Source: Mycobacterium paraseoulense
GTDB lineage: Bacteria > Actinomycetota > Actinomycetes > Mycobacteriales > Mycobacteriaceae
Length of the DNA: 64,000 nt
Direction of reading: 5' to 3'
Assembly: GCF_010731655.1 (NCBI RefSeq)
Contig: NZ_AP022619.1
Location: 4,092,001-4,156,000, forward strand
Made by a program: the position numbers and the translations under genes. Under the pieces are notes generated by a model. It worked only from the letters and a program-made list of their open reading frames with translations, was not told the origin of the DNA and ran no database searches. This document shows, piece by piece, positions 1 to 12,009 of the stretch. Each line of letters opens with the position of its first letter. The first letter of the stretch is position 1.

Positions 1-1
1 C

Positions 2-364
2 ACCGGCGGTCATCGTCCGCCCCCGGCGCGGCGCACCTTCTCGTCGGGTCAGCGGGCATTGTTGTGGGCCGCCGGGGTGCTCGGAGCGCTGGCGATCATC
101 ATCGCGGTGCTCATCGTCATCAATTCCCGCGCGGACACCCCGCAGCAACCGCCGCCTCCGACGGTCACCGACACGGGGGGTCCGCCGGCGCCGCCGCCGA
201 GCAAGACCCCGAGCGGTTCTGCGCCCGGCGCCGCGCTGCGGCTCAATTGGACGGATCGACCGACGATAGGGAATTCTGGACCGCGAAGGGGGCCGGCCGA
301 GCACGGGTGGCGTGCACCACTGGCGCCCAGCGTGTCACCGCCCCGACACGAGATACCACGATGA
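2..364 (+). CDS. pknA: Serine/threonine protein kinase PknA, C-terminal part (5' end outside window)
   Basis: Only the last 120 codons are present, so the kinase domain lies outside the window. Visible are a Pro/Arg-rich juxtamembrane stretch, one transmembrane helix (about 59-120, [20 protein letters not shown]) and a short Pro-rich extracytoplasmic tail without PASTA domains, which is the known PknA layout. PknA phosphorylates cell-division and cell-wall proteins. Its stop codon overlaps the pknB start in an ATGA (361-364), so the two are translationally coupled. The identification rests on the tail sequence and on the pknA-pknB order known from mycobacteria. Confidence 0.9.
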   Translation, partial: TGGHRPPPARRTFSSGQRALLWAAGVLGALAIIIAVLIVINSRADTPQQPPPPTVTDTGGPPAPPPSKTPSGSAPGAALRLNWTDRPTIGNSGPRRGPAEHGWRAPLAPSVSPPRHEIPR

Positions 365-2235
365 CCTCCCCTCAACACCTGTCTGACCGCTATGAACTGG
401 GCGAAATCCTCGGTTTCGGGGGCATGTCCGAGGTTCACCTGGCCCGCGACGTCCGGCTCCACCGCGATGTCGCGGTCAAAGTCCTGCGCGCCGACCTGGC
501 CCGCGATCCCAGCTTTTATCTGCGGTTCCGCCGCGAGGCGCAGAACGCCGCCGCGCTGAACCACCCGTCGATCGTCGCGGTCTACGACACCGGCGAGGCG
601 GAGACCCCAACGGGCCCGCTGCCCTACATCGTTATGGAGTACGTCGACGGTGTCACGCTGCGGGACATCGTGCACACCGACGGCCCGCTACCCCCGCGGC
701 GAGCCATCGAGATCATCGCCGACGCATGCCAGGCGCTGAACTTCAGTCACCAGGCCGGCATCATCCACCGCGACGTCAAGCCGGCGAACATCATGATCAG
801 CAACACCAACGCGGTCAAGGTGATGGACTTCGGCATCGCGCGCGCGATCGCCGACAGCGGCAACAGCGTCACCCAGACGGCGGCCGTGATCGGCACGGCC
901 CAGTACCTGTCGCCCGAGCAGGCCCGCGGCGACACGGTCGACGCCCGATCCGACGTCTACTCGCTAGGGTGTGTACTCTACGAAATCCTCACGGGTGAGC
1001 CACCTTTCACCGGCGACTCCCCGGTCGCGGTCGCATACCAGCACGTGCGCGAGGACCCGATTCCACCGTCACATCGGCACGAGGGCATCTCGGCCGACCT
1101 CGACGCCGTCGTGCTCAAGGCGCTGGCCAAGAATCCGGACAACCGCTACCAGACGGCCGCCGAAATGCGCGCCGACCTGGTGCGGGTGCACAACGGCGAA
1201 ACCCCCGAGGCGCCAAAGATACTCACCGATGCCGACCGCTCGTCGCTGCTCGCCACGGGCGGCAACCTGCCCGGCCCGCGCACTGATCCGCTGCCCCGGC
1301 AGTCCCTGCGCCGCATCGAGGACCGCGACGGCGGATCGGTCGGTCGCTGGATCGTCGCGGTCGCCGCGCTGGCGGTGCTGACGATCGTCGTCGTCATCGC
1401 CTTCAACACCTTCGGCGGCACGACCCGAGATGTCCAGGTGCCCGACATGCGGGGCCAGGTGTCCGCGGATGCCATTGCCGCGCTGCAGAATCGCGGCTTC
1501 AAGACCCGCACCCTGCAAAAGCCCGATTCCGCGATCCCGCCCGACCATGTCATTAGCACCGATCCCGGCGCCAACGCGTCGGTGAGCGCGGGCGACGAGA
1601 TCACCATCAACGTCTCGACCGGTCCCGAACAGCGTGAAGTACCCGACGTGTCCTCGCTGAGTTACTCAGACGCGGTCAGCAAGCTCAAGGCCGCGGGATT
1701 CAGCAAGTTCAAGCAGGCCAATTCGCCGTCGAGTCCCGAGTCGATGGGCAAGGTGATCGGCACCAACCCGCCGGCCAACCAGACGTCGGCAATCACCAAC
1801 GTGATCACCGTCATCGTCGGCTCCGGCCCGGAGACCAAGCAGGTGCCCGACGTCGCTGGCCAGACCGTCGACGTCGCCCAGAAGAATCTCACCGTCTACG
1901 GGTTCAGCAAGATCACCCAGGCGCAGGTGGACAGCACCCGACCCGCCGGCGAGGTCATCGGCACCAATCCGCCCAAGGGCCAGATGGTTCCGGTCGATTC
2001 GGTGATCGAGTTGCAGGTGTCCAAGGGCAACCAGTTCGTGATGCCCGACCTCAGCGGCATGTTCTGGACGGACGCCGAGCCGCGGTTACGGGCGCTGGGC
2101 TGGACAGGGGTGCTGGACAAGGGACCCGACGTGGACGCGGGCGGCTCGCAGTCCCACCGGGTGGTGTATCAGAACCCGCCGGCCGGCGCCGGCTGCAACC
2201 GCGACGGGATCATCACGCTGAAGTTCGGCCAGTAG
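361..2235 (+). CDS. pknB: Serine/threonine protein kinase PknB with four PASTA domains
   Basis: This 624-residue receptor kinase senses peptidoglycan fragments and controls cell-wall synthesis and growth. The N-terminal kinase domain (about 11-275) has the catalytic lysine K40, the HRD loop with D138, the DFG D156 and the activation-loop threonines T171 and T173 in TQT. One transmembrane helix follows near 330-355. Four extracytoplasmic PASTA repeats then begin at VQVPDM, REVPDV, KQVPDV and FVMPDL. The ATG at 361 overlaps the pknA stop. An in-frame reading extends to position 64, but the ATG matches the kinase start [18 protein letters not shown]. The 3' end overlaps the convergent trpG by 23 bp. 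CwlM and MurJ, both known PknB-pathway proteins, are encoded elsewhere in this window. Confidence 0.97.
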   Translation: MTSPQHLSDRYELGEILGFGGMSEVHLARDVRLHRDVAVKVLRADLARDPSFYLRFRREAQNAAALNHPSIVAVYDTGEAETPTGPLPYIVMEYVDGVTLRDIVHTDGPLPPRRAIEIIADACQALNFSHQAGIIHRDVKPANIMISNTNAVKVMDFGIARAIADSGNSVTQTAAVIGTAQYLSPEQARGDTVDARSDVYSLGCVLYEILTGEPPFTGDSPVAVAYQHVREDPIPPSHRHEGISADLDAVVLKALAKNPDNRYQTAAEMRADLVRVHNGETPEAPKILTDADRSSLLATGGNLPGPRTDPLPRQSLRRIEDRDGGSVGRWIVAVAALAVLTIVVVIAFNTFGGTTRDVQVPDMRGQVSADAIAALQNRGFKTRTLQKPDSAIPPDHVISTDPGANASVSAGDEITINVSTGPEQREVPDVSSLSYSDAVSKLKAAGFSKFKQANSPSSPESMGKVIGTNPPANQTSAITNVITVIVGSGPETKQVPDVAGQTVDVAQKNLTVYGFSKITQAQVDSTRPAGEVIGTNPPKGQMVPVDSVIELQVSKGNQFVMPDLSGMFWTDAEPRLRALGWTGVLDKGPDVDAGGSQSHRVVYQNPPAGAGCNRDGIITLKFGQ

Positions 2236-2899
2236 CCGCCGGGTCGGCCGGGAAATAGGGCTGCACCGCCGCACGGACCTCGTTCTCGAGCCGGCGAATC
2301 AACGTGTCGTTGCGGGGCCACCCGCAGTACGCCAGCCAGTTCGCCAGCATCCGGTGCCCACCCTCGGTCAGGATCGACTCCGGGTGGAACTGGACGCCGT
2401 GAATGGGAAGCTCGCTGTGCCGCACCCCCATGATGACGCCACCCCGCGTGCGTGCCGTCACCTCCAGAACCGGGGGCAGTGACTCCGGCAGTATGGTCAG
2501 CGAGTGGTAGCGCGTAGCCGTGAAGGGATCCGGAAGCCCTTGTAGCACACCAGTATTGGTGTGGAAGACGCTGCTGGTCTTACCGTGCAGCAGTTCGGGC
2601 GCGCGATCCACGGTGGCGCCGAAGGCCACTCCGATGGCCTGGTGGCCGAGGCAGACGCCGAGCAGCGGCGTGCGCTCGGCGGCACACGCGCGCACCAGAC
2701 CGATGGAAGCGCCGGCACGTTCCGGGGTGCCCGGCCCGGGGCTGAGCAGGACCCCGTCGAACCGCTGGGCGACGGCGGCCTCGTCGGAGAGCCTGGCGTC
2801 GTCGTTGCGCCACACCTCGGCCTCGACGCCCAACTGGCCGAGGTACTGCACCAGGTTGAACACGAAGCTGTCGTAGTTGTCGACGACAAGGATCCGCAC
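2213..2899 (-). CDS. trpG: Class I glutamine amidotransferase (anthranilate/aminodeoxychorismate synthase component II)
   Basis: The 228-residue protein hydrolyses glutamine and passes ammonia to a chorismate-using synthase for tryptophan and/or p-aminobenzoate synthesis. The catalytic triad is visible: C83 in GVCLGHQ, and H172 and E174 in HPES. The oxyanion region SPGPGTP is also present. No synthase component I gene is nearby, so whether it serves tryptophan, folate or both cannot be read from the sequence. This position next to pknB is conserved in mycobacteria, where the gene is called trpG. It converges on pknB with a 23-bp overlap. Confidence 0.92.
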   Translation of the reverse strand: MRILVVDNYDSFVFNLVQYLGQLGVEAEVWRNDDARLSDEAAVAQRFDGVLLSPGPGTPERAGASIGLVRACAAERTPLLGVCLGHQAIGVAFGATVDRAPELLHGKTSSVFHTNTGVLQGLPDPFTATRYHSLTILPESLPPVLEVTARTRGGVIMGVRHSELPIHGVQFHPESILTEGGHRMLANWLAYCGWPRNDTLIRRLENEVRAAVQPYFPADPAATGRTSA

Positions 2900-2925
2900 C
2901 GTGCCAGATTACCGTCCGCCCGAAA

Positions 2926-3669
2926 TCAGTAGCCGATGGTTCCCATTGGCTGCGCGAAATGCAGCCGGTCCGGCTCGGTGTGGCCGACGACCTGGACGTC
3001 GGGCTTGACCTCTTCGCGGTAGCCGAGCCCGAACCGGACCACGTATTGCCGGTACAGAATGACCAGGGGAGCGGCGGCCAGAGCGGCCTGCATGGCGGCC
3101 GCGTTGCCAATCGCGGTGATCGTGTAGGGCGGGCTGTAGGTGCGCCCGTTGAGCAGCAGCGTGTTGCCGACGCAGCGGGGCACCGAGGTGGCGATGATGC
3201 GCTGGTCCTGCATCTGGATCGCCTCGGCCCCGGCGCTCCACATCGCGTTGAGGACGGCCTCGATGTCTTGCTGGTGCACCACGAGATCGTCGGGGGAGGC
3301 GTCCCGCGGGAACCGCCCATTGGCATCCCGTGGCGCGTCCTCCAGGGTGACCACCAGGCCCGGCCCGTGTACCGGGTTCATGTCCGCGTCGGCGGCCAGC
3401 TCGGCGGAGCGTCGCAGCATCGCCGACAACGCTCGATCCGAGGACCGTCCGTGCGCGGCGTCGATCTTGCCGGACAGCTCGTCGCGCTGGGCGTTGAGAT
3501 GATTCACCGACGACTGGGCCTCCCGGACCAGGTCCACCAGCCGCGGGGCATCACTGCGCCGGATCTCCGCGCCGCCGGACACCCCGTGCGTGGCGGCGAG
3601 CAGCAGCCCGGCCAACAGGCACACCACCGGAACGCCGAAGCGCCACGGTGACGGGCGTCCGTCGCTCAT
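2926..3669 (-). CDS. DUF881 family membrane-anchored protein (Rv0012-type)
   Basis: The 247-residue protein has an N-terminal signal anchor (about 10-30, FGVPVVCLLAGLLLAATHG), then a coiled-coil-prone helical stretch (about 45-90), then a DUF881 domain. That domain contains GPGLVVTLEDAP and the block LVVHQQDIEAVLNAMWSAGAEAI. DUF881 proteins are extracytoplasmic, often lie beside division genes, and have no assigned biochemical role. It lies between trpG and the divergent crgA, the same order as M. tuberculosis Rv0013-Rv0012-crgA. Confidence 0.88.
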   Translation of the reverse strand: MSDGRPSPWRFGVPVVCLLAGLLLAATHGVSGGAEIRRSDAPRLVDLVREAQSSVNHLNAQRDELSGKIDAAHGRSSDRALSAMLRRSAELAADADMNPVHGPGLVVTLEDAPRDANGRFPRDASPDDLVVHQQDIEAVLNAMWSAGAEAIQMQDQRIIATSVPRCVGNTLLLNGRTYSPPYTITAIGNAAAMQAALAAAPLVILYRQYVVRFGLGYREEVKPDVQVVGHTEPDRLHFAQPMGTIGY

Positions 3670-3787
3670 CGGGTCTCCAATTTCCTGGTCGCCGCGTCCG
3701 GTGAGTTAGTCTCGTAGCCAAGCTGTGCGTGCAGCTGCGGTCTTCATCGTTGCACCCCGTCCCGCTCACCGTCTTGTTGAGGTAATC

Positions 3788-4069
3788 ATGCCCAAGTCCA
3801 AGGTCCGCAAGAAGAACGACTTCGCCGTCGGCTCGGTCAGTCGCACGCCGGTGAAGGTGAAGGTCGGGCCGTCGAGCGTGTGGTTCGTGGCCCTGTTCGT
3901 CGGCCTCATGCTGATCGGTTTGGTCTGGCTGATGGTGTTCCAGTTGGCCGCCGTCGGCAGCCAGGCGCCGGCCGCCCTCAACTGGATGGCGCAACTGGGA
4001 CCGTGGAACTATGCCATCGCGTTCGCTTTCATGATCACCGGTTTGTTGCTGACCATGCGGTGGCACTGA
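3788..4069 (+). CDS. crgA: Cell division protein CrgA
   Basis: The 93-residue protein has a basic N-terminus ([12 protein letters not shown]) and two transmembrane helices (about 30-52 and 72-92, ending MRWH), the standard CrgA form. CrgA is a divisome protein that interacts with FtsZ, FtsQ, FtsI and CwsA in mycobacteria. The ATG at 3788 gives the family length; an upstream in-frame extension to 3725 lacks family features. It is divergent from the DUF881 gene, and the CrgA partner CwsA is encoded nearby at 5348. Confidence 0.95.
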   Translation: MPKSKVRKKNDFAVGSVSRTPVKVKVGPSSVWFVALFVGLMLIGLVWLMVFQLAAVGSQAPAALNWMAQLGPWNYAIAFAFMITGLLLTMRWH

Positions 4070-4140
4070 GCACAACCCCCGCCGGAATGAATTTATTTTT
4101 GGGTTGCTTCGTTACTGCGTCAGCAACATTGCTACCACCC

Positions 4141-4158
4141 AATCACACGCGTGTGATT
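4141..4158. promoter_or_regulatory. Perfect 18-bp palindrome
   Basis: The sequence AATCACACGCGTGTGATT is its own reverse complement over all 18 bases. It lies in the gap between crgA and the PH-domain gene, about 67 bp before the likely GTG start. Such a perfect dyad suggests a dimeric regulator site. It does not match the TGTGA-N6-TCACA layout of a CRP site, because the half-sites are inverted. The regulator is unknown. Confidence 0.5.
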
Positions 4159-4189
4159 TATCCCCACTGTTGATAGCGTCTGTGGATAA
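4158..4189. promoter_or_regulatory. Pair of inverted DnaA-box-like sequences
   Basis: TTATCCCCA (4158-4166) and TGTGGATAA (4181-4189) face each other across 14 bp. The second is the reverse complement of TTATCCACA, the classical DnaA box. They lie about 11 kb from oriC, next to the 18-bp palindrome and upstream of the PH-domain gene. They could be DnaA titration or regulatory sites; binding is an inference. Confidence 0.4.
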
Positions 4190-4224
4190 CTCCATCGGCC
4201 GTGGTGGGAGGGGCTGAAGGCCCC

Positions 4225-4650
4225 GTGCAGCAAACACAATGGGAGCCCAGCGCGGCGGGAATCGCTGGTTGTGGGGCCGCCGGTGTTTTGATGGCTATCG
4301 CCGCTGTGACCGTCGTCACAGACGCTCCGGGCCGCATTTTGGCAGGGATTGCCGCGGTGGGTCTGATCTTGTTTGCGGGCGCGACGTGGCGCGCGCGGCC
4401 GAAGCTGGCAATTACGGCCGACGGGCTGGTGCTTCGGGGATGGGTCCGAACGCAGGTATTGCGGCCCCCCGATATCAAGATCATCCGCATCACCGAGTTC
4501 CGCCGCTACGGACGCAAGGTCCGGTTGCTCGAGGTCGAGACGGCCGACGACGCGCTGGTGCTCTTCTCCCGGTGGGACCTCGGGACGGACCCGCTGGAGG
4601 TGCTCGATGCGCTGACAGACGCCGGTTACGCGGGAGGCCCCGCGCGCTGA
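4225..4650 (+). CDS. PH-domain membrane protein (Rv0010c-type)
   Basis: The predicted 141-residue protein has two close transmembrane helices (about 12-50, GIAGCGAAGVLMAIAAVTVV and GRILAGIAAVGLILFAGAT). A cytoplasmic bacterial PH-like domain follows (LAITADGLVLRGWVRTQVL ... LLEVETADDALVLFSRWDLG). The GTG at 4225 is preferred because it gives the length recalled for the M. tuberculosis Rv0010c product and has a GGGAGG about 12 bases upstream. An in-frame GTG at 4201 would add eight residues. Function is unknown; it sits between crgA and ppiA as in other mycobacteria. Confidence 0.82.
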   Translation: MQQTQWEPSAAGIAGCGAAGVLMAIAAVTVVTDAPGRILAGIAAVGLILFAGATWRARPKLAITADGLVLRGWVRTQVLRPPDIKIIRITEFRRYGRKVRLLEVETADDALVLFSRWDLGTDPLEVLDALTDAGYAGGPAR

Positions 4651-4670
4651 CCGGGCGCGCGCTGACGGGC

Positions 4671-5219
4671 CTACGAGATGGTGATCGACTCGATGACGAC
4701 CGGCTCGGTGGGGCGGTCGTTGCCGTCGGTGGCCGTCGTCGAGATGACCTCGACAACCCGCTGCGACTCCGGGTCCGTCACTTCGCCGAAGATCGTGTGC
4801 CGCCGGTTCAGGTGGGGAGTCTTGCCTACCGTGATGAAGAACTGGGAGCCGTTGGTGCCCGGGCCGGCATTCGCCATCGCCAGCAGGTACGGCTTGTCGA
4901 ATTGCAGTTCGGGGTGGAACTCGTCGGCGAACTTGTAGCCCGGGCCGCCGCGGCCCGTACCGGTCGGATCGCCGCCCTGGATCATGAAGCCCTGGATCAC
5001 CCGGTGAAACACCGCGCCGTCGTAGAACGGACCAGACGACCCGCCCGATGCGTTCTGGGTCGAGTACTCCTTGGTGCCCTGCGCCAGGCCAACGAAGTTC
5101 GCGACGGTCTTGGGCGCGTGGTTTCCGAACAGGGCGACTTTGATGTCGCCGCGGTTGGTGTGGAGTGTGGCGGTAGCGGTCTGAAAGGGGCTGTTGGTCA
5201 CGGCATGAGAGTCTGCCAC
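4671..5219 (-). CDS. ppiA: Peptidyl-prolyl cis-trans isomerase A (cyclophilin)
   Basis: The 182-residue cyclophilin catalyses proline isomerisation during protein folding. The signature [19 protein letters not shown] and the C-terminal [15 protein letters not shown] are intact, including the active-site FHR. No signal peptide is seen, so it should be cytosolic. The GTG at 5219 (protein start [12 protein letters not shown]) gives the standard mycobacterial length; the longer reading to 5285 adds an unrelated basic stretch. It is convergent with the PH-domain gene. Confidence 0.95.
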   Translation of the reverse strand: MADSHAVTNSPFQTATATLHTNRGDIKVALFGNHAPKTVANFVGLAQGTKEYSTQNASGGSSGPFYDGAVFHRVIQGFMIQGGDPTGTGRGGPGYKFADEFHPELQFDKPYLLAMANAGPGTNGSQFFITVGKTPHLNRRHTIFGEVTDPESQRVVEVISTTATDGNDRPTEPVVIESITIS

Positions 5220-5347
5220 TACCCATCCGCATGCCCGCACCCGGTGTCGCTCCAGCCAAGCCACGGCCGAAAACGCGGCGCGCACATAACGGTTCCGCCG
5301 AGCTCCCTATGCTGGCAGTCTGTTCAGCACGCACAGAAAGGCGACAG

Positions 5348-5782
5348 ATGAGGGCGAAGGCGGAATCCCGGCTGACCCCGCGGGAGCGACTGACTCGCGG
5401 GCTGACCTACTCGACATTGGGACCGGTGGACGTCACCCGTGGAGCGGTCGGCCTCGGTGTCCAGTCGGCGCAGTCGACCGCAGCGCAGATTCGCCGCAAA
5501 TACCAGGAGGGGCGCCTGGCCAAGGAGCTCACCGCCGCCCAGGAGACCCTGGCTCAGGAGTTGGCCGCCGCCCAGGAGGTGGTGGCGGGGCTGCCTCAGG
5601 CGCTTCAGGACGCACGTCGGGGGCAGCGGCGAGGCAAGCGCCCGTGGGTGATCGCCGGAGTCGTCGTCGCGGTCGTTGCCGGCGGCGCCGTCGCGTTCAG
5701 CGTGGTGCGGCGCTCGGTGCGGGCGAAGCCGCAGGAGCCGCAGTCGCGACCCCCCAGCGTCGACGTTCAGCCGCGGCCGTGA
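5348..5782 (+). CDS. cwsA: Cell wall synthesis protein CwsA
   Basis: This 144-residue protein matches the CwsA (Rv0008c) type: a conserved N-terminus (MRAKAESRLTPRERLTRGLTYSTLGPVDVTRG), an Ala/Glu/Gln-rich coiled-coil region (about 48-90) and one transmembrane helix near 105-125 with a short Pro-rich tail. In mycobacteria CwsA interacts with CrgA and Wag31 and affects polar growth and septation. A purine-rich AGAAAGG stands just before the ATG at 5348. It converges on the tRNA-Ala gene, ending 4 bp from it. Confidence 0.85.
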   Translation: MRAKAESRLTPRERLTRGLTYSTLGPVDVTRGAVGLGVQSAQSTAAQIRRKYQEGRLAKELTAAQETLAQELAAAQEVVAGLPQALQDARRGQRRGKRPWVIAGVVVAVVAGGAVAFSVVRRSVRAKPQEPQSRPPSVDVQPRP

Positions 5783-5786
5783 TGTG

Positions 5787-5859
5787 TGGAGCCTAGGGGA
5801 ATCGAACCCCTGACACCCGCCTTGCAAAGGCGGTGCTCTACCAACTGAGCTAAGGCCCC
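5787..5859 (-). tRNA. alaT: tRNA-Ala (anticodon TGC)
   Basis: The complementary strand folds as a full cloverleaf. The acceptor arm GGGGCCT pairs with AGGCTCC, the D-arm has the TAGCTCAGTTGGTAGAGC block, the anticodon loop is CTTTGCAAG (TGC), and the T-arm carries GGTTCGATTCC. The discriminator base is A and CCA is not encoded, so CCA must be added by the nucleotidyltransferase (pcnA at 37374). Confidence 0.97.
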
Positions 5860-6010
5860 TCGACGTGATCGGGTGGCTGACCGGATGTGTCGTCCACCGC
5901 CACGTGCCAGACCTCGACCCCGCGTCGGTAGCGTCCCACCGCCGCCACCACAGCGATCAGTGTGATTGGCAGGGCGAGTCTTACGCAACGTCTCGATGGG
6001 CACATGGTTG

Positions 6011-6084
6011 TGGGCCTAGGAGGACTCGAACCTCCGACCTCTTCGTTATCAGCGAAGCGCTCTAACCGCCTGAGCTATAGGCCC
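6011..6084 (-). tRNA. ileT: tRNA-Ile (anticodon GAT)
   Basis: The complementary strand gives an acceptor stem GGGCCTA/TAGGCCC, a D-arm with TAGCTCAGGCGGTTAGAGC, an anticodon loop CTGATAA (GAT) and a T-arm with GGTTCGAGTCC. CCA is not encoded. It lies upstream of tRNA-Ala in the transcription direction, 151 bp apart, as in M. tuberculosis ileT-alaT. Confidence 0.97.
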
Positions 6085-6144
6085 GTACTCGCGGTACGGC
6101 CGAGCGACGAGATTACCGCAATCGCCGCCGCACCCCCAAAAACG

Positions 6145-7050
6145 CTAGTCGCGGTCCGCCAGCGTCACTTCGATGCCGCCGATCAGATCGGTCGTCAGGT
6201 TGTAGACGAACGCGGCGATGGTGGCCATCGCGGTCAACAACACGATGTTGACCAAGCCGATCAACACGGCGCCGCCGAAGATGGTGCCGCTGGAGACGAG
6301 CTCGCCGCTGCTGCCGCTGGTGTTGTTCAACAGGTCGCCGACGTTGCTGTTCAGCTTCGACCACACGCCCATGCCCCCGAGCACGAGGTAGAGGAACGCG
6401 ACGGCGATCATCCAGACGAAGAACAGCGCGACCGAGAGCAGCAGGGAGACCTTCAGCGTGCTCCACGGGTCGATCCGGCGGATCTGCATGCTCGCGCGTA
6501 CCGGGCCGCGCGGCCGCCGGGACACCTGGGTTCGATTGTCCCGGGCTTCGCGGCCCTCCCGGCCTTCCGAGGCCGGCGAACGGCCGGAACCCGGCGCGCT
6601 GGGCGGCTCCGCCGAGCGGTCGGGCGTCGTCTTGCGCTGCGGACCCCGCGGCATCGGGCCGGACAGGTCGGGCAACTCGCTGGCGTAGGCCTCCGCGGGC
6701 GGCCCGTCGCCGCGCGGTGCCGGCGCATCGGTGTCGTGCGACGGGTTCTTCGCCGGTGGGGGAGCGCCGGCCCCCGGTGCCGCGGTGCCCGAGACGAAGC
6801 GGTTGAGCCGTGCCTCGACACCGCTGGGCGGTCCCGACGGCCGCGCCTCGGTCGGCGGCTCGCTCTGGCGCTGCGGTGCCTGCGGCGGCCTGGGCCCGCC
6901 GCGCTGCCACGGCGGTACGTCCCCGGAATCTGGAGCGCGGCCGGACTGTGCGGGCGGCGCCGCGCGGTGTACACCGGCACGCTCGGCCGAACCGTCCCCA
7001 TTAAGGCCGTCGCCCTTCTTGGGGGCGCCCGGCTCGTTCGGTGAGGTCAC
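6145..7050 (-). CDS. DUF3566 domain membrane protein (Rv0007-type)
   Basis: The 301-residue protein has a long disordered Pro/Gly/Arg-rich N-terminus (about 1-175). A C-terminal DUF3566 domain follows with two transmembrane helices: [20 protein letters not shown] and, after the segment [15 protein letters not shown], a helix starting [17 protein letters not shown]. It ends ...[12 protein letters not shown]. The gene lies directly downstream of gyrA, its conserved place in mycobacteria. The role of the family is not established. Confidence 0.88.
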   Translation of the reverse strand: MTSPNEPGAPKKGDGLNGDGSAERAGVHRAAPPAQSGRAPDSGDVPPWQRGGPRPPQAPQRQSEPPTEARPSGPPSGVEARLNRFVSGTAAPGAGAPPPAKNPSHDTDAPAPRGDGPPAEAYASELPDLSGPMPRGPQRKTTPDRSAEPPSAPGSGRSPASEGREGREARDNRTQVSRRPRGPVRASMQIRRIDPWSTLKVSLLLSVALFFVWMIAVAFLYLVLGGMGVWSKLNSNVGDLLNNTSGSSGELVSSGTIFGGAVLIGLVNIVLLTAMATIAAFVYNLTTDLIGGIEVTLADRD

Positions 7051-7163
7051 CCCGACTCCTTACATCTGCCGCCACGGCCCCGGGGCTATGGCAGTCGCAT
7101 TTTGTCTGGTCGGGCCGAGTCTAATTGCCCGGCCCTTCCCCGAACCCCCCGGATTGTTACCGG

Positions 7164-9683
7164 CTAGCCATCCGAGCCCGCGGCGCCTTCGGCTTCCTCG
7201 ACGACCTCGTCCGCGTTTTCCTCGGCGTTGCGCGCGATGGCCAGCAGCGTGTTGTCCTCGCCCAGGTTCATCAGCCGCACGCCCTTGGTCTGTCGTCCCG
7301 CCTTGCGGACCTGGCGCGCGTCGGTGCGGATCACGCCGCCGCCGGAGGTGATCGCGTAGAGCTCGCTGTCGTCGTCGACGATCAGCGCGCCCACCAGCTT
7401 GCCGCGCCGCCGGTCGTACATCACGGTCAGCACGCCCTTGCCGCCGCGGCCCTGCACCGGATACTCCTCGATCGCGGTGCGCTTGGCGTAACCGCCCGAC
7501 GTCGCCACCAACAGGTAGGTGCCCTCGTGAACCACGTTGAGTGACAACAGGTAATCGTCGGTGTTGAACCGCATGCCCTGGACGCCGGAGGTGGCGCGTC
7601 CCATCGGGCGCAGCGCCTCGTCGGTGGCCGAGAACCGGATCGATTGACCGTTGGCCGACACCAGCAATAGGTCGTCGTCCGCGGAGCACAGCACCGCGCC
7701 GACGAGCTCGTCGTTGTCCCGCAGATTGATCGCCACGATCCCGCCCGACCGGTTGGAGTCGAAGTCGGTGAGCTTGGTCTTCTTGACCAGGCCGTTGCGG
7801 GTGGCCAGCACCAGATAGGGCGCGTCCTCATAACTGCGGATCTGGATGACCTGGGCGATGCGCTCCTCGGGCTGGAAGGCCAGCAGGTTGGCGACGTGCT
7901 GACCGCGAGCTGTGCGGGACGCCTCGGGCAGTTCGTACGCCTTGGCGCGATAGACCCGGCCCTGGGTGGTGAAGAACAGGATCCAGTCGTGCGTCGAGCT
8001 GACGAAGAAGTGCCGCACGATGTCGTCCTGCTTGAGGCCGGCGCCCTGCACGCCCTTGCCGCCGCGTTTCTGGCTGCGGTACAGGTCGGACTTGGTCCGC
8101 TTGGCATAGCCGGTCTCGGTGATCGTGACGACGACCTCTTCGCGGGCGATCAGGTCCTCGTCGGCGACATCGCCGTCGGCCGCGACGATCCGGGTACGCC
8201 GGTCGTCGCCGTGCTTCTCGACGATCTCGGCCAGTTCGTCGTGCACGATGGCGCGCTGCCGCTCCGGCTTGGCCAAAATGTCTTCCAGGTCGGCGATTTC
8301 GGCCTCGATCTTGGCCAGGTCGTCGACGATGCGCTGGCGCTCCAGGGCAGCCAGCCGGCGCAACTGCATGTCCAGGATCGCCTGCGCCTGGATCTCGTCG
8401 ATGTCGAGCAACTCGATCAGTCCGGCTCGGGCGATGTCGACGGTCTCCGACGCCCGGATCAGCGCGATGACCTCGTCGAGCGCGTCGAGCGCCTTGACCA
8501 GGCCGCGCAGGATGTGGGCCCGCTCGTTGGCCTTGCGCAACCGGTAGGTGGTGCGCCGCACGATGACGTCCAATTGATGGACCACGTAGTGCCGGATCAG
8601 CTGGTCGAGACGTAACGTGCGCGGCACCCCGTCGACGATCGACAACATGTTGGCGCCGAAGCTGGTCTGCAGCTGGGTGTGCTTGTAGAGGTTGTTCAGC
8701 ACCACCTTGGCCACCGCGTCGCGCTTGATCTCGACGACGATGCGCAACCCCACCCGGTCGCTGCTCTGATCCTCGATATTCGAGATGCCTGCCAGTCGGC
8801 CGTCGCGGACCTGCTCGGCGATCGAGGTGATGAAGTTGTCGTGGTTGACCTGATAGGGCAGCTCGGTGATCACCAGCAGGGTGCGGCCCCGCGAGTCCTC
8901 TTCGATCTCCACGACACCTCGCATACGGATCGAACCGCGGCCGGTGGTGTAGGCGTCGTGGATGCCTTGCGATCCGACGATCAGGCCGTAGGTCGGGAAG
9001 TCTGGTCCCTTGACCCGCTCGCAAACCGCGGCCAGGGTGGCCTCTTCATCGGCGTCGTGGTTCTCCAGGCACCAGAACACCGCCTCGGCCAGCTCGCGCA
9101 GGTTGTGCGGCGGCATATTGGTGGCCATGCCGACGGCGATACCGCCGGAGCCGTTTGCCAGTAGGTTGGGGAACCGGCTGGGCAGAACCGTCGGCTCTTG
9201 GACCCGGCCGTCGTAGTTCGGGATGAAATCGACTGTCTCCTCGTCGATTTCGCGCAGCATCTCCATCGCCAGGGGCGTCAGCCGCGCCTCGGTGTACCGC
9301 ATCGCCGCCGGCGGGTCGTTACCCGGCGAGCCGAAGTTGCCCTGCCCGTCGACCAGCGGGTAGCGCAGTGACCACGGCTGCGCCATCCGGACCAGGGTGT
9401 CGTAGATCGACGAGTCGCCATGGGGGTGGTAGTTGCCCATCGTCTCGGCGACCGAACGCGCCGACTTGGCGTGGCCGCGGTCGGGCCGGAATCCCGAGTC
9501 GTACATCGCGTACAGCACGCGCCGGTGTACCGGCTTGAGGCCGTCGCGTACCTCCGGCAGTGCGCGGCCGACGATCACGCTCATCGCGTAATCGATGTAG
9601 CTGCGCTGCATCTCCTGCTGAATGTCGACAGGTTCGATGCGGTCGCCGGCCTCGTCGCCGGGCGGCAGCGTGGTGTCAGTCAT
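7164..9683 (-). CDS. gyrA: DNA gyrase subunit A
   Basis: The 839-residue subunit breaks and rejoins DNA in the GyrA2GyrB2 gyrase that introduces negative supercoils. The catalytic tyrosine is Y130 ([11 protein letters not shown]), and the C-terminal half carries the beta-pinwheel blades with the GyrA-box QKRGGKG at 8050-8070. Numbering is +1 relative to M. tuberculosis. The fluoroquinolone-determining segment reads [17 protein letters not shown]: serine (S91) stands where M. tuberculosis has alanine 90. There is no intein. It lies 38 bp downstream of gyrB and is probably co-transcribed. Confidence 0.99.
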   Translation of the reverse strand: MTDTTLPPGDEAGDRIEPVDIQQEMQRSYIDYAMSVIVGRALPEVRDGLKPVHRRVLYAMYDSGFRPDRGHAKSARSVAETMGNYHPHGDSSIYDTLVRMAQPWSLRYPLVDGQGNFGSPGNDPPAAMRYTEARLTPLAMEMLREIDEETVDFIPNYDGRVQEPTVLPSRFPNLLANGSGGIAVGMATNMPPHNLRELAEAVFWCLENHDADEEATLAAVCERVKGPDFPTYGLIVGSQGIHDAYTTGRGSIRMRGVVEIEEDSRGRTLLVITELPYQVNHDNFITSIAEQVRDGRLAGISNIEDQSSDRVGLRIVVEIKRDAVAKVVLNNLYKHTQLQTSFGANMLSIVDGVPRTLRLDQLIRHYVVHQLDVIVRRTTYRLRKANERAHILRGLVKALDALDEVIALIRASETVDIARAGLIELLDIDEIQAQAILDMQLRRLAALERQRIVDDLAKIEAEIADLEDILAKPERQRAIVHDELAEIVEKHGDDRRTRIVAADGDVADEDLIAREEVVVTITETGYAKRTKSDLYRSQKRGGKGVQGAGLKQDDIVRHFFVSSTHDWILFFTTQGRVYRAKAYELPEASRTARGQHVANLLAFQPEERIAQVIQIRSYEDAPYLVLATRNGLVKKTKLTDFDSNRSGGIVAINLRDNDELVGAVLCSADDDLLLVSANGQSIRFSATDEALRPMGRATSGVQGMRFNTDDYLLSLNVVHEGTYLLVATSGGYAKRTAIEEYPVQGRGGKGVLTVMYDRRRGKLVGALIVDDDSELYAITSGGGVIRTDARQVRKAGRQTKGVRLMNLGEDNTLLAIARNAEENADEVVEEAEGAAGSDG

Positions 9684-9721
9684 CTATTCCCCTTTGTGGG
9701 TTGGCGTGCCCGACTGATACG

Positions 9722-11779
<2,058 letters not shown>

Positions 11780-12009
11780 TCATGCGGGCGGTTCGGTCAC
11801 CGCGTCAGTCGCATGTGCCCAGTCTACCGTGATGGGCCGTCCGTACCGATTCTCTGGGCGCGTTTCTGCCCAGCTAACTGCGCCGTGCGGGCAATTTCTG
11901 GATTCCCGCCGCGTCCCGACGTGCATCAAGGCACTCCGCGTCGTCCTAGCGGCTTTGAGCGGCCTGTTGATGAACGCTCGGCTGGGGATGGTCGGCGCGG
12001 GCCCGGGCC

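Noticed and set aside
64..360. In-frame extension of pknB upstream to position 64
   Set aside because: It lies entirely in the pknA C-terminus in another frame; the kinase family start is the ATG at 361 overlapping the pknA stop.
6113..6910. 265-codon frame opposite the DUF3566 gene region
   Set aside because: Arg/Ala-rich shadow of the real gene on the same strand in another frame, with no recognisable motif.
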